Part shown: positions 1-8,996 of the stretch, piece after piece
Numbering within the stretch: position 1 is the first letter of the stretch
How the letters are laid out: every line of letters begins with the position of its first letter
Assembly (NCBI RefSeq): GCF_017497985.1
Contig: NZ_JAGDFV010000019.1
Span: forward strand, 1 to 64,000
DNA length: 64,000 bases
Direction: 5' to 3'
Origin: Meiothermus sp. CFH 77666
Lineage (GTDB): Bacteria > Deinococcota > Deinococci > Deinococcales > Thermaceae
The notes under the pieces: generated by a model
Seen by the model: only the letters and a program-made list of their open reading frames with translations
Database searches by the model: none
What the model was told of the DNA's origin: nothing
Program-made: the position numbers and the translations under genes

Positions 1-375
1 TGGGGATGCGGCTCAAGGAGGAGTGGCTGATTCTAGCCACCAACGCCGACCCTTCCCAGGCTCTGGCGGCCTACAAACAGCGCTGGGGTATCGAATGCCT
101 TTTTGCGGCCATGAAGAGCCGGGGCTTAAACCTTGAGGATACCCACCTGACCCACCCTGAGCGTATCGAGAAGCTGATAGCGCTGATCAGTCTGGCGCTG
201 GTCTGATGTGTGCTGATTGGTGAATGGCTGGCCGAGCAAAAAGAACTCAAAATCAAGAAGCACGGTCGTAAGCCGATCAGCCTTTTCCGCAGGGGCCTGG
301 ACTTCTTACGCCAGATCCTGTTCTTCCTGCCAGCTAAAAGACACGACCTGGACAACTGTTTTGTCGTGTACTTAG
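1..375 (+). pseudogene. IS4-type transposase, C-terminal fragment, disabled
   Basis: The frame enters from the left edge of the window, so only the C-terminal part of a DDE transposase is visible. It carries the IS4-family signature Y-x2-R-x3-E-x6-K in YKQRWGIECLFAAMKS. The frame is broken by TGA at 204-206, where SLALV is followed in the same frame by CVLIGEW; a TGG-to-TGA change is the simplest explanation. The 3' end also differs from the second copy at 8861-8960: about 8 nt are missing after CAACTGTT, so the reading frame runs past its normal stop. The TTTTGTCGTGTACT motif at 359-372 is probably near the element terminus. Not expected to be active. Confidence 0.85.
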
Positions 376-385
376 GGCAACGCGC

Positions 386-1162
386 TTATCCTCCAAGCTC
401 GCGGCTGATGCGTTTTGCGGTTTCGATTACCTGCTGGGCCACTTCAGGAATGCGCTCTTCGGGCAGGTAGAGCGCGGCGGTGGAGATGCTGACAGCGGCC
501 ACTGGTTCGCCGTTGCCGTTAAAGATGGGGGCGGCCACACAGCGCACCCCTACTTCGTTTTCCTCTAGGTCAAGGGCGTAGCCCCGGGTTCGCGTGTGTT
601 CCAGTTCGGCCTCGAATAGCGGCCACGTGACTATGCTTTGCTCGGTGCGCTTCAGGCCGGGCACAAAGATCGCTTGTTGGTGCTCTTTAGGCAGCCAGGC
701 CAGCAAGGCTTTGCCTAGGGCGGTAGACTGGGCGGGAAAGCGGGCGCCTATCTGAGAGGCAAGCTGCAACTCTCGTTTGCCTGGTATCTTTTCGATGTAG
801 ACCACCTCCCGGTTGTCCAGGATGGCCAGGTGAACGGTCTCGCGTGTTGCGTTGCGCAAGCGCTCGAGGTGGGCCCTAGCCAAGGCGGGCAGATGGAGTT
901 GGTTGTAGGCGCGGAAGCCCAAGCGGATCAGCTTGGGGCCCAGATGATAGCCCCGGCGGGGTTCGTGGCGTAGATATCCTGCCGCTACTAAGGCGCTCAG
1001 AATACGGTGAGCGGTACTTTTGTGTAACGCTAGGGTGCGGGCAAGGCTTTCCAGGTCGTGAACGCCCTCGGCCACCTTTTCCAATAGCGAGAGTCCCCGT
1101 AACAGGGTCTGGGCACCCTCTACGCTTGTGGCCGGGCTAGACTCGAGTGGCGCTTCGCGCAT
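386..1162 (-). CDS. IclR-family transcriptional regulator of the sugar-acid island
   Basis: A 258-residue regulator with an N-terminal winged helix-turn-helix (about residues 15-75, including LARTLALHKSTAHRILSAL) and a C-terminal effector-binding domain containing the family's GVRCVAAPIF stretch. The start was placed at 1162 because GGAGGAGG lies five bases before that ATG; an upstream in-frame ATG at 1189 has no ribosome site and would sit in the promoter. It is transcribed away from the TRAP transporter and catabolic genes beginning at 1292, the usual arrangement for a local IclR regulator. The effector is probably the transported acid or a 2-keto-3-deoxy intermediate; that is inference. 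Confidence 0.88.
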   Translation of the reverse strand: MREAPLESSPATSVEGAQTLLRGLSLLEKVAEGVHDLESLARTLALHKSTAHRILSALVAAGYLRHEPRRGYHLGPKLIRLGFRAYNQLHLPALARAHLERLRNATRETVHLAILDNREVVYIEKIPGKRELQLASQIGARFPAQSTALGKALLAWLPKEHQQAIFVPGLKRTEQSIVTWPLFEAELEHTRTRGYALDLEENEVGVRCVAAPIFNGNGEPVAAVSISTAALYLPEERIPEVAQQVIETAKRISRELGG

Positions 1163-1183
1163 CTCTACCTCCTCCGCAATCAG

Positions 1184-1198
1184 TCCCATTATATGGGA
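1184..1198. promoter_or_regulatory. Palindrome over the iclR -10 box
   Basis: TCCCAT-TAT-ATGGGA is a perfect inverted repeat with 6-bp arms. On the minus strand it contains TATAAT (1193 to 1188), placed correctly to be the -10 box of the IclR regulator gene, so a protein bound here would block that promoter. No good -35 is visible for it. Autoregulation by the adjacent IclR protein is the simplest reading; not proven. Confidence 0.5.
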
Positions 1199-1235
1199 TT
1201 AAGGAGGCCCCTTTCCGCTTCCATCCTAACGCGTG

Positions 1236-1264
1236 TTGACATTATTTGAAACTAGGTGTTATAT
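1236..1264 (+). promoter_or_regulatory. Strong sigma-70-type promoter of the TRAP operon
   Basis: TTGACA at 1236-1241 and TTATAT at 1259-1264 are separated by exactly 17 bases, near-consensus for the housekeeping sigma factor. Transcription would start near 1271. AAAGGAGG at 1278-1285 and ATG at 1292 follow. The near-perfect -35 suggests control by repression, in keeping with the divergent IclR gene. Confidence 0.8.
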
Positions 1265-1291
1265 GTTGGGACAAACGAAAGGAGGTTCAAA

Positions 1292-2263
1292 ATGCTTAGG
1301 TTTTTGGTGAGTTTGGCGTTCTTATCGCTGGCTTTGGTCTGGGGTGCGCCCACCTACACGTTGCGTTACAACCACGTACTGGGGCCAGGCCATCCCTATC
1401 ACGCGGCCTTACAACAATGGGCCCAGCGGGTTTCTGAACGAACCAACGGCGACTTGCAGATCCTGGTTTTCCACAGCGCTCAGCTTGGGGTAGAAGAGGA
1501 CATCATTGAGCAGTTGCGCCAGGGGGTTCCAGTAGGGCAGAACACCGATGGGGCCAGGCTGGGCAACTATGTGCGAGAGTTTGGGGTTTTCAACGGGCCT
1601 TACTTTGTGGACAACTATCAGACGGTTGAACGGTTGCTGCGCCTCCCGGTTGTTCAGACCTGGGTTGACCGGTTGGCCAATCAGTATGGTATCCGGGTGC
1701 TTTGCTTCAACTGGGTGCAAGGCTATCGCCATTTTATGACCAACCGCCCTGTTCGCTCTCCTCAAGACCTACAAGGACTGCGCATCCGCACGCCACCAGC
1801 ACCGGTTTGGCAGGAGTCGGTGCGAGCCTTAGGTGCTACGCCCGTAGCCCTGCCCTTTGGTGAGATCTACAGCGCCTTGCAGCAGCGAGCCATTGACGGA
1901 GCGGAGCTGGTTTACGCCAACATCCCCGACATGAGCCTGTGGGAAGTGGTTCGTTATGTGAACGAGACTAAGCACTTCCTGCTTATCAACTTCCAAGTGG
2001 TGGGTGAAGCTTGGTTCCGTCGTTTGCCGTTGGGCTACCGTAACATCCTCACCGAAGAGTGTCGCCGCGCCGGTCAGGCTGTTTCTCGGCAGATCGAAGA
2101 AAATGAGGCCCGCATCAAACAGGAAATCCAGCGCCGCGGTATGATTATCGTAAGCGATATCAACCTGGCGCCTTTCCAGCAGGCTGGGCTTTCGGCCTAC
2201 CAGAGACTGGGCATCTTTGAAGTGCGCAGGCTCATTTACAGCCAGCTTGGTCTGGCGCGTTAG
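1292..2263 (+). CDS. dctP: TRAP transporter periplasmic solute-binding protein (DctP family)
   Basis: A 323-residue protein with a signal peptide at its start (MLRFLVSLAFLSLALVWGAP). It has the DctP-family fold signature: LRIRTPPAPVWQESVRALGATPVALPFGE region (around residue 165-190), with the conserved Arg that binds the carboxylate of the substrate in the RIRTP stretch, then a typical AIDGAE motif. The start at 1292 is preferred over an upstream GTG at 1256, because 1256 lies inside the promoter and the ribosome site AAAGGAGG is at 1278-1285. It delivers an organic or sugar acid to the DctQM permease encoded next. The precise ligand cannot be read from the sequence; the downstream keto-deoxy-sugar enzymes point to a sugar acid. 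Confidence 0.9.
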   Translation: MLRFLVSLAFLSLALVWGAPTYTLRYNHVLGPGHPYHAALQQWAQRVSERTNGDLQILVFHSAQLGVEEDIIEQLRQGVPVGQNTDGARLGNYVREFGVFNGPYFVDNYQTVERLLRLPVVQTWVDRLANQYGIRVLCFNWVQGYRHFMTNRPVRSPQDLQGLRIRTPPAPVWQESVRALGATPVALPFGEIYSALQQRAIDGAELVYANIPDMSLWEVVRYVNETKHFLLINFQVVGEAWFRRLPLGYRNILTEECRRAGQAVSRQIEENEARIKQEIQRRGMIIVSDINLAPFQQAGLSAYQRLGIFEVRRLIYSQLGLAR

Positions 2264-2281
2264 CAAGCGGGTGAGTCTGTA

Positions 2282-2306
2282 GGGGCCCTCGCTCCTCGAG
2301 GGCCCC
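2282..2306 (+). terminator. Intercistronic hairpin between dctP and dctQ
   Basis: GGGGCCCTCG (2282-2291), a five-base loop and CGAGGGCCCC (2297-2306) form a perfect 10-bp stem followed by GTTT. The T run is short, so partial termination or 3'-end protection of the dctP message is more likely than full termination. This would give more binding protein than permease. Confidence 0.65.
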
Positions 2307-2322
2307 GTTTGCGGAGGAACTC

Positions 2323-2817
2323 ATGGAAAAGAGCTCCAGAACGCTAGGCGAGAGCTGGGTGAGGCTCGAGGAAGGCCTAGCCCAGACCTTCCTAGCCCTT
2401 ACGGTGGCAGTGGTCTTCCTGGGTGGGGTAGCCCGTTTTCTAGGAAGGCCGTTGGACTGGGCCATGGATTTGGCCACCTTTGCTTTTGCTTGGTGCGTGT
2501 TTCTCAGTGCGGATATGGCTTTACGAAAAGACCGTCATCTGGCGGTTGAACTCTTAGTTCGTCGCCTCTCTCCCCAAAAGCAGCAGGTTCTGCTGATGCT
2601 TAACCTTGTCCTCATAGCCTTCTTTTTGGTTCTTCTCTTCTATTTCAGCTTGCAGATGGCTTACCTGACCCGTTTTCGCAGCTTCCAGGGCATTCCCGGT
2701 TTCAGCTACACCTGGGTGACTCTTAGTGTAAGCGCCGGCAGTTTGCTTCTGCTTGCCACCACTTTAGGGCGTCTAAAGCGGGCTTATCGCGCCTGGCGGG
2801 GGTTCGGATGCTCCTAA
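2323..2817 (+). CDS. dctQ: TRAP transporter small membrane subunit (DctQ family)
   Basis: A 164-residue inner-membrane protein with four hydrophobic segments (about residues 20-38, 50-65, 90-112 and 130-150), the length and layout of DctQ. The motif region around WAMDLATFAFAWCVFLSADMALRKDRH fits the family, with the charged DRH after the second helix. GGAGG precedes the ATG. Its last 10 bases overlap the start of the large permease gene, so the two are translationally coupled. It acts with DctM and DctP in sodium-driven uptake of the substrate. Confidence 0.87.
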   Translation: MEKSSRTLGESWVRLEEGLAQTFLALTVAVVFLGGVARFLGRPLDWAMDLATFAFAWCVFLSADMALRKDRHLAVELLVRRLSPQKQQVLLMLNLVLIAFFLVLLFYFSLQMAYLTRFRSFQGIPGFSYTWVTLSVSAGSLLLLATTLGRLKRAYRAWRGFGCS

Positions 2818-4082
2818 GCCTGGGGGTTTTTCTGCTCCTTCTAGTGCTCGGTATGCCGGTGGTCTTTGCCATTGCCGTAGGCGGGCTTGTTTTTTTTCTC
2901 CAGCAGCCCAGCCTGCCCTTGACCATGCCGGTACAGCTCCTGCTTTCGGAGACACAGAACTTTTCGCTGCTGGCCATACCTACCTTTATCCTGGCGGGCA
3001 ACTTAATGAATGAGCTGGGGGTGACCCGTCGCCTGCTCCAGGTGGCCCGCGTGCTGACCGGTCATATGCGCGGTGGCCTAGCCCAGGTTAGTGTGGTCTT
3101 GAGCCTACTGATGGGTGGGGTCTCCGGTTCGGCCATCGCCGATGCCACCATGCAGGCCCGCATTTTAGGGCCAGAGATGGTACGCCGGGGTTACAGCGCC
3201 GCCTTTGTGGCGGCCCTTCAGGGTTTTAGCGGGCTTATCGTGGTGGCCATACCGCCTAGCATTGGCCTTATCCTTTATGGAAGCATCGGGCAGGTGTCTA
3301 TCGGCCAGCTTTTTGCCGGAGGAATCGGGGTTGGCGCGCTATTAGCCCTGACCTACATGGTAGTGGTGGCGGTGCTGGCTCGAGCGCGAGGCTATCAGCC
3401 CGAACTACCCCAGCGTCCCTCAGCACGAGAGACCTTGGAGGCCCTTTGGGGCGGCCTTTGGGCGGTACTCTTTCCAATCCTACTCCTCCTGTCCTTGCGC
3501 ACGGGAGTTTTCGTACCGTCCGAGGTGGGGGCGGCGGCAGTGGTTTACGCCCTGCTGGTAGGAGCCATCTACCGGGAGCTGCGCTGGGAGCGGGTGGCGA
3601 GGGCTTTCCGGAACTCGGTGGTCGACATCGGCATGGTGGCCTTCCTAATCTCGGCTTCGGCCTTGATCGGCTACGGCATGAAGTGGGAGATGGTTCCACA
3701 AGCGCTGTCGCAGTTCTTAGTTGGCCTGGCTGAAGATCCCCGGGTGGCCTTGGCGGTGATTTTGCTGGGACTTTTGTTGCTCGGCACCATTTTGGACTCC
3801 ACGGTGATGATCATCTTGCTTACCCCCATTCTGGTGCCTACGGCCAAGGCTTTGGGTTTGGATCTAGTCCACTTCGGCGTTCTGATGGTGATGACCAGCG
3901 CCTTAGGTTTGCTCACCCCGCCGGTTGGGCTTTCGATGTACTCGGTCTGCTCAGTAATGCGCTGTTCCATAGAGTCGTATGTACGTGAAGGCTGGCCGCT
4001 GTTCTTGGCCGTCTGCTTGGTTTTGCTGTTGGTTTATCTGTTTCCAGGGATTGTGACCTTCTTGCCGCGCTTGCTCTTTTAG
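2808..4082 (+). CDS. dctM: TRAP transporter large membrane subunit (DctM family)
   Basis: A 424-residue polytopic membrane protein of about 12 hydrophobic segments, the usual DctM length. The family motifs GGVSGSAIADA (about residues 103-113) and IPPSIGLILYG (about 147-157) are present, plus LTPPVGLSMYSV near the C-terminus. These belong to the re-entrant hairpins that carry sodium and substrate sites in ion-transporter-superfamily proteins. It starts inside dctQ and closes the transporter part of the operon; the next gene starts 56 bases later. Confidence 0.93.
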   Translation: MLLSLGVFLLLLVLGMPVVFAIAVGGLVFFLQQPSLPLTMPVQLLLSETQNFSLLAIPTFILAGNLMNELGVTRRLLQVARVLTGHMRGGLAQVSVVLSLLMGGVSGSAIADATMQARILGPEMVRRGYSAAFVAALQGFSGLIVVAIPPSIGLILYGSIGQVSIGQLFAGGIGVGALLALTYMVVVAVLARARGYQPELPQRPSARETLEALWGGLWAVLFPILLLLSLRTGVFVPSEVGAAAVVYALLVGAIYRELRWERVARAFRNSVVDIGMVAFLISASALIGYGMKWEMVPQALSQFLVGLAEDPRVALAVILLGLLLLGTILDSTVMIILLTPILVPTAKALGLDLVHFGVLMVMTSALGLLTPPVGLSMYSVCSVMRCSIESYVREGWPLFLAVCLVLLLVYLFPGIVTFLPRLLF

Positions 4083-4138
4083 CGCCTTGACGTTTTGCTT
4101 CTAGAGGCTGGTTGTGGTTTGCGGTTTTGGAGGTGCTT

Positions 4139-4842
4139 ATGGGGAAGCTTTCGGGGAAGAGAGCCCTGGTGATTGCGGCAGGGCAAGGTATAGGCCGGGC
4201 CATCGTCAAGGCTTTTGTGGATGAGGGGGCCGAGGTTACAGCCGCTACCTTGCATCCTGAGAAGCTCGAGGGAGTTTGCCGGGCTGTGCAGCTAGACGCC
4301 CGGGATCGAGAAGCACTCTTCGATCTGGTCAGGGGCTTGCAGGAACTGGACTGTTTGGTGAACGCCCAGGGCATGGTGCCCACAGGGGGGCTTTTGGAAG
4401 CTACTGATCAAGACTGGGAAGAAGCTTTTCTGCTCAACGCCAAGAGCGTTTTTTGGGCTATGCAGGCGGCGGCACCTGGGATGAAGGTGCGTCGAAGCGG
4501 TTGCATTCTGAACGTGGCCTCGGTAGCTGCCTTCAAGGCGGTTCCGGGACGTTTGGTGTACGCCTCCACTAAAGCCGCGCTGGTGGCTTTAAGTCGAGCG
4601 GCGGCTCTCGAGCTAGCCCCCTATGGGATTCGGGTCAACGCTCTTTGTCCGGGCACAGTGGATACGCCTTCCTTGCGCGAGCGGGCAGGGGGAGAGGAGG
4701 GTTTGCGGGTTTTCGCCAGCCGCCAACCTCTGGGCCGCCTGGGTCGGCCAGAGGAGATAGCCGCCCTGGCGGTATACCTGGCTTCGGACGAGGGAGCGTT
4801 CGCTACCGGTGGGGCTTTTGTTGTTGATGGAGGAATGAGCCT

Positions 4843-4846
<4 letters not shown>
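4139..4846 (+). CDS. SDR-family dehydrogenase, DHRS6/keto-deoxy-fuconate dehydrogenase-like
   Basis: A 235-residue short-chain dehydrogenase. The nucleotide-binding loop is AAGQGIGRA, an AxGxGIG form rather than the common TGxxxGIG. LVNAQG replaces NNAG, and the catalytic YASTK is present with a Ser about 13 residues upstream. The C-terminus ends in VVDGGMSL, as usual in the family. The start at 4139 is set by GGAGG at 4129-4133; an in-frame GTG further upstream has no site. The pattern resembles the subgroup oxidising sugar-acid or hydroxybutyrate substrates with NAD, but the substrate is not certain. It overlaps the next gene by 4 bp. Confidence 0.82.
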
Positions 4847-6814
<1,968 letters not shown>

Positions 6815-6837
6815 GCTGGCTTTTGGGGGTAAGGCTT

Positions 6838-7572
6838 ATGCAGCGGGTAGCTTTGATTACCGGAGGGAGCCGGGGCATCGGATGGGCCTTGGCCGAGGAA
6901 CTTTTGCTCAGAGGTTTCAGGGTGGGGATCGTAAGCCGCAATCCTAGCGAAGCGGTGGAAGCTTTCCAAGCCCGCGATCTACCGGCTTTTGCCGTCCCGC
7001 TTGACCTAACCGAGCGGCCGCCTCAGGAGGCGGTGCGTCAGGTTCTGGCCCAAGCTGGAGCCTTACATGTGTTGGTGCACGCGGCAGGCCTCAACATACG
7101 CAAGCCAGCTCTGGAGCTTTCTTATGAAGATTGGCGACGGGTCATGTACCTTCACTTGGATGTGGCCTTTCTTCTAGCGCAGGCTGCAGCACCCTATATG
7201 GCCCAAACGGGTTGGGGGCGCGTCCTCTTCATCGGTTCGGTGACCACCTTTAGCGGGGGAGGGCCGGTTCACATACCGGCTTACGCCACGGCCAAAACCG
7301 GTCTTTTGGGGCTGACCCGGGCCTTGGCTAAGGAATGGGCTGCTTTGGGGATTCGGGTCAATCTTCTCTGTCCGGGCTACGTCAAAACCGAGTTTACCGC
7401 TGCGGTCTGGCAGAATCCTGCTTTTTATGAGCCCATTACCAACCGCATACCCCTAGGTCGCTGGGCGGAGCCTCGGGATATTGCCCGAGTGGGCGCTTTT
7501 CTATGCGGGGAGGAGGCCGATTACCTCACAGGTCAGGCGGTGGTAGTGGACGGAGGCTTTCTGGCTTACTGA
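6838..7572 (+). CDS. SDR-family dehydrogenase, KduD/gluconate 5-dehydrogenase-like
   Basis: A 244-residue classical short-chain dehydrogenase: TGGSRGIG cofactor loop at residues 8-15, HAAG in place of NNAG, catalytic Ser in IGSVTTF, and YATAK. The C-terminal RIPLGRWAEPRDI and VDGGFLAY resemble KduD and IdnO proteins, which act on keto-deoxy-gluconate or keto-gluconate. ATG at 6838 was preferred over TTG at 6823 because GGGGGTAAGG lies just before it. It is the last gene in the operon with the composition typical of the island; the following 70 bases contain a remnant of another SDR gene. Confidence 0.85.
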   Translation: MQRVALITGGSRGIGWALAEELLLRGFRVGIVSRNPSEAVEAFQARDLPAFAVPLDLTERPPQEAVRQVLAQAGALHVLVHAAGLNIRKPALELSYEDWRRVMYLHLDVAFLLAQAAAPYMAQTGWGRVLFIGSVTTFSGGGPVHIPAYATAKTGLLGLTRALAKEWAALGIRVNLLCPGYVKTEFTAAVWQNPAFYEPITNRIPLGRWAEPRDIARVGAFLCGEEADYLTGQAVVVDGGFLAY

Positions 7573-7599
7573 GGTTGGTCTAATATCAAATTCTCACCC

Positions 7600-7623
7600 A
7601 TCCTGGTGGTGGACGGGGGCTAG
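7600..7623 (+). pseudogene. Last codons of a deleted SDR gene
   Basis: The sequence reads ILVVDGG then TAG in one frame, preceded by FSP. VDGG followed by few or no residues is the normal end of short-chain dehydrogenases, and it stands directly before a KDPG aldolase gene with its own ribosome site. This looks like the 3' stump of an earlier SDR gene, the body of which was lost when the present operon was joined at about 7573-7600. A short chance match cannot be excluded. Confidence 0.45.
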
Positions 7624-7642
7624 ATGGCCCGCTAGGAGGGAG

Positions 7643-8284
7643 ATGAGCGTTCAGGACTTCAGTCGCGTGCTGGCCCAGGTTCGGGTGGTGGGGGTGCTGC
7701 GGGCCCCATCAGTCCCCGGTGCGGTGGAGGCCGCGCTGGCGGCGGCTCGAGGCGGCCTGCGGGCCATCGAACTCACCTTCACTACCCCAGGGGTGCTCGA
7801 GGCCATGCGCGAGTTGCGCGAGCAACTGCCCGAGGGCGTGCTGCTGGGTGCGGGCACGGTGATGAACGCGCAGCAGGGGCGCTCAGCGCTCGAGGCGGGC
7901 GCGGGGTTCCTGGTCAGCCCCCACCTGGGCGAGGATTTGCTGGAACTCGCGCGCGAAGTGGGCGTGCCCTACGTACCGGGCGTGCTCACCCCCAGCGAGG
8001 TCGCGCGGGCGAAGGGCCTGGGGGCCGACGTGATCAAACTCTTCCCCGTCGGCTCGTGCGGGGGCGTGGGCTACCTCAAGGATCTGCTGGGGCCTTTCCC
8101 CAACCTCCAGATCCTGGCCACGGGCGGCATCAGGCCCGCCGAGGTTCCGGCCTACCTGCAGGCCGGGGCCCTGGCGGTAGGACTGGGTTCCAACCTCTTC
8201 CCCAGGGGCGCGCTCGAGGGCGGCGACTGGGCTGCCATCGAAGTCGCTACCCGCCGGGCGCTGGAGGAAGCGGGGGTGGTATGA
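7643..8284 (+). CDS. eda: 2-dehydro-3-deoxy-6-phosphogluconate aldolase
   Basis: A 213-residue class I aldolase of the KDPG/KHG family; cleaves KDPG to pyruvate and glyceraldehyde 3-phosphate in the Entner-Doudoroff route. Visible are the catalytic Glu in AIELTFTTP (about residues 41-49), GAGTVMN, and the Schiff-base Lys in GADVIKLFPV (Lys about 133), with GGIRP near 175. GGAGGGAG directly precedes the ATG. The next gene's ATG overlaps its stop (8281-8284). Codon use is markedly richer in G/C at third positions than in the genes at 1292-7572, so this gene and its broken neighbour probably belong to an older local operon. Confidence 0.93.
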   Translation: MSVQDFSRVLAQVRVVGVLRAPSVPGAVEAALAAARGGLRAIELTFTTPGVLEAMRELREQLPEGVLLGAGTVMNAQQGRSALEAGAGFLVSPHLGEDLLELAREVGVPYVPGVLTPSEVARAKGLGADVIKLFPVGSCGGVGYLKDLLGPFPNLQILATGGIRPAEVPAYLQAGALAVGLGSNLFPRGALEGGDWAAIEVATRRALEEAGVV

Positions 8285-8377
8285 AGGCGCTGGACCTGAT
8301 CGGCGTGGGCGAGTGCATGGTGGAGTTCTTCGCCAACGAGCCCTTAGCTCAGACTCGCACCTTCACCCGCGCCTTCC
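8281..8377 (+). pseudogene. KDG kinase, 5' fragment truncated by an insertion element
   Basis: The first 32 codons, MKALDLIGVGECMVEFF and so on through TFTRAF, match the start of a PfkB-family 2-keto-3-deoxygluconate kinase, and overlap eda by 4 bp as in a working eda-kdgK pair. Homology stops at about 8377, and a transposase reading frame continues from 8378 in a different register. The rest of the kinase is absent from the window. Its function is presumably covered by the PfkB gene at 5876-6814. Confidence 0.8.
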
Positions 8378-8764
8378 GGCGGGTACGTGGTGATGAACGA
8401 GCGGGGTCTCTTCTTCCGCTATGCCCTCCTTCCCGGGAACGCCCGGGAGACCTGGGGGAGGGAGCTGGTAGCCGACCTGCCCGCGGTCTTGGGGGATCGG
8501 GGCTTCCGGTGGGTTCAGGGGGTTCAGACGCCTCCCTTCCGGCTTAGGGGAGGGAAGGTGGTGGAGACGGGGTGGAAGGATTGGATGGGGGGGCTGCGCA
8601 ACTGGATCGAGACCCGGTTCAGTGTAATGGTGCGGTCATTGGGGTTGCACAGGGTAGAAGCCCGCTCCTACTGGGGGCTGGTGGCTCGGGTCAACCTCAT
8701 CCTTCTGGTGCACAACCTCATTCGCAGCCGCATCCTCTTGAAGATGGCCGGGGTGGAGTTATGA
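8378..8764 (+). mobile_element. IS982-like transposase, C-terminal remnant
   Basis: An open frame from 8378 encodes GGYVVMNERGLFFRYALLP and continues to a stop at 8762-8764, with no real start. The C-terminal part contains WIETRFSVMVRSLG, then RVEARSYWGLVARVNLILL and VHNL. The pattern IETxFS, an Arg-rich Ser-x2-GL segment and NLxLLxHNL is the IS982-family C-terminal catalytic region with the final Glu of the DDE triad. The 5' two-thirds are missing, so this is a scar. It is fused directly to the broken KDG kinase. Family assignment is by pattern only. Confidence 0.7.
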
Positions 8765-8782
8765 GGTAGCACACGAAGGAAG

Positions 8783-8796
8783 TTTTGTCGTGTACT
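8783..8796 (+). mobile_element. Stray copy of the IS4-element terminal motif
   Basis: TTTTGTCGTGTACT occurs here and again at 359-372 and 8947-8960. At the other two sites it ends a transposase gene fragment, so it is likely part of the element's terminal repeat. This copy lacks any attached transposase. The 64 bases that follow (8797-8860) are unrelated to the other copies and begin with AGCCTATCCGAAAAG, which resembles an end of a different insertion sequence. Confidence 0.55.
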
Positions 8797-8860
8797 AAGA
8801 GCCTATCCGAAAAGCCCTGTTGCCCTGAGGCAGATAAGCGCACAAGCCAGATGGAGGAAG

Positions 8861-8960
8861 CCCATTCCGCAGAGGCCTGGACTTCTTACGCCAGATCCTG
8901 TTCTTCCTGCCAGCTAAAAGACGCGACCTGGACAACTGTTTCAGGCTTTTGTCGTGTACT
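8861..8960 (+). mobile_element. IS4-type transposase 3' fragment, second copy
   Basis: From about 8861 the sequence is nearly identical to 294-372: the same RRGLDFLRQILFFLPAKR coding stretch with one change (GACGCGACC against GACACGACC). It has an extra 8 bases before TTTTGTCGTGTACT. This copy has the likely original end, CFRLLSCT then stop. It lies in the same orientation as the copy at the window's left edge, framing the sugar-acid island as direct repeats. Confidence 0.8.
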
Positions 8961-8996
8961 TAGCATTCAGCCTATAACCTCAGGCTTCAACCCTTC

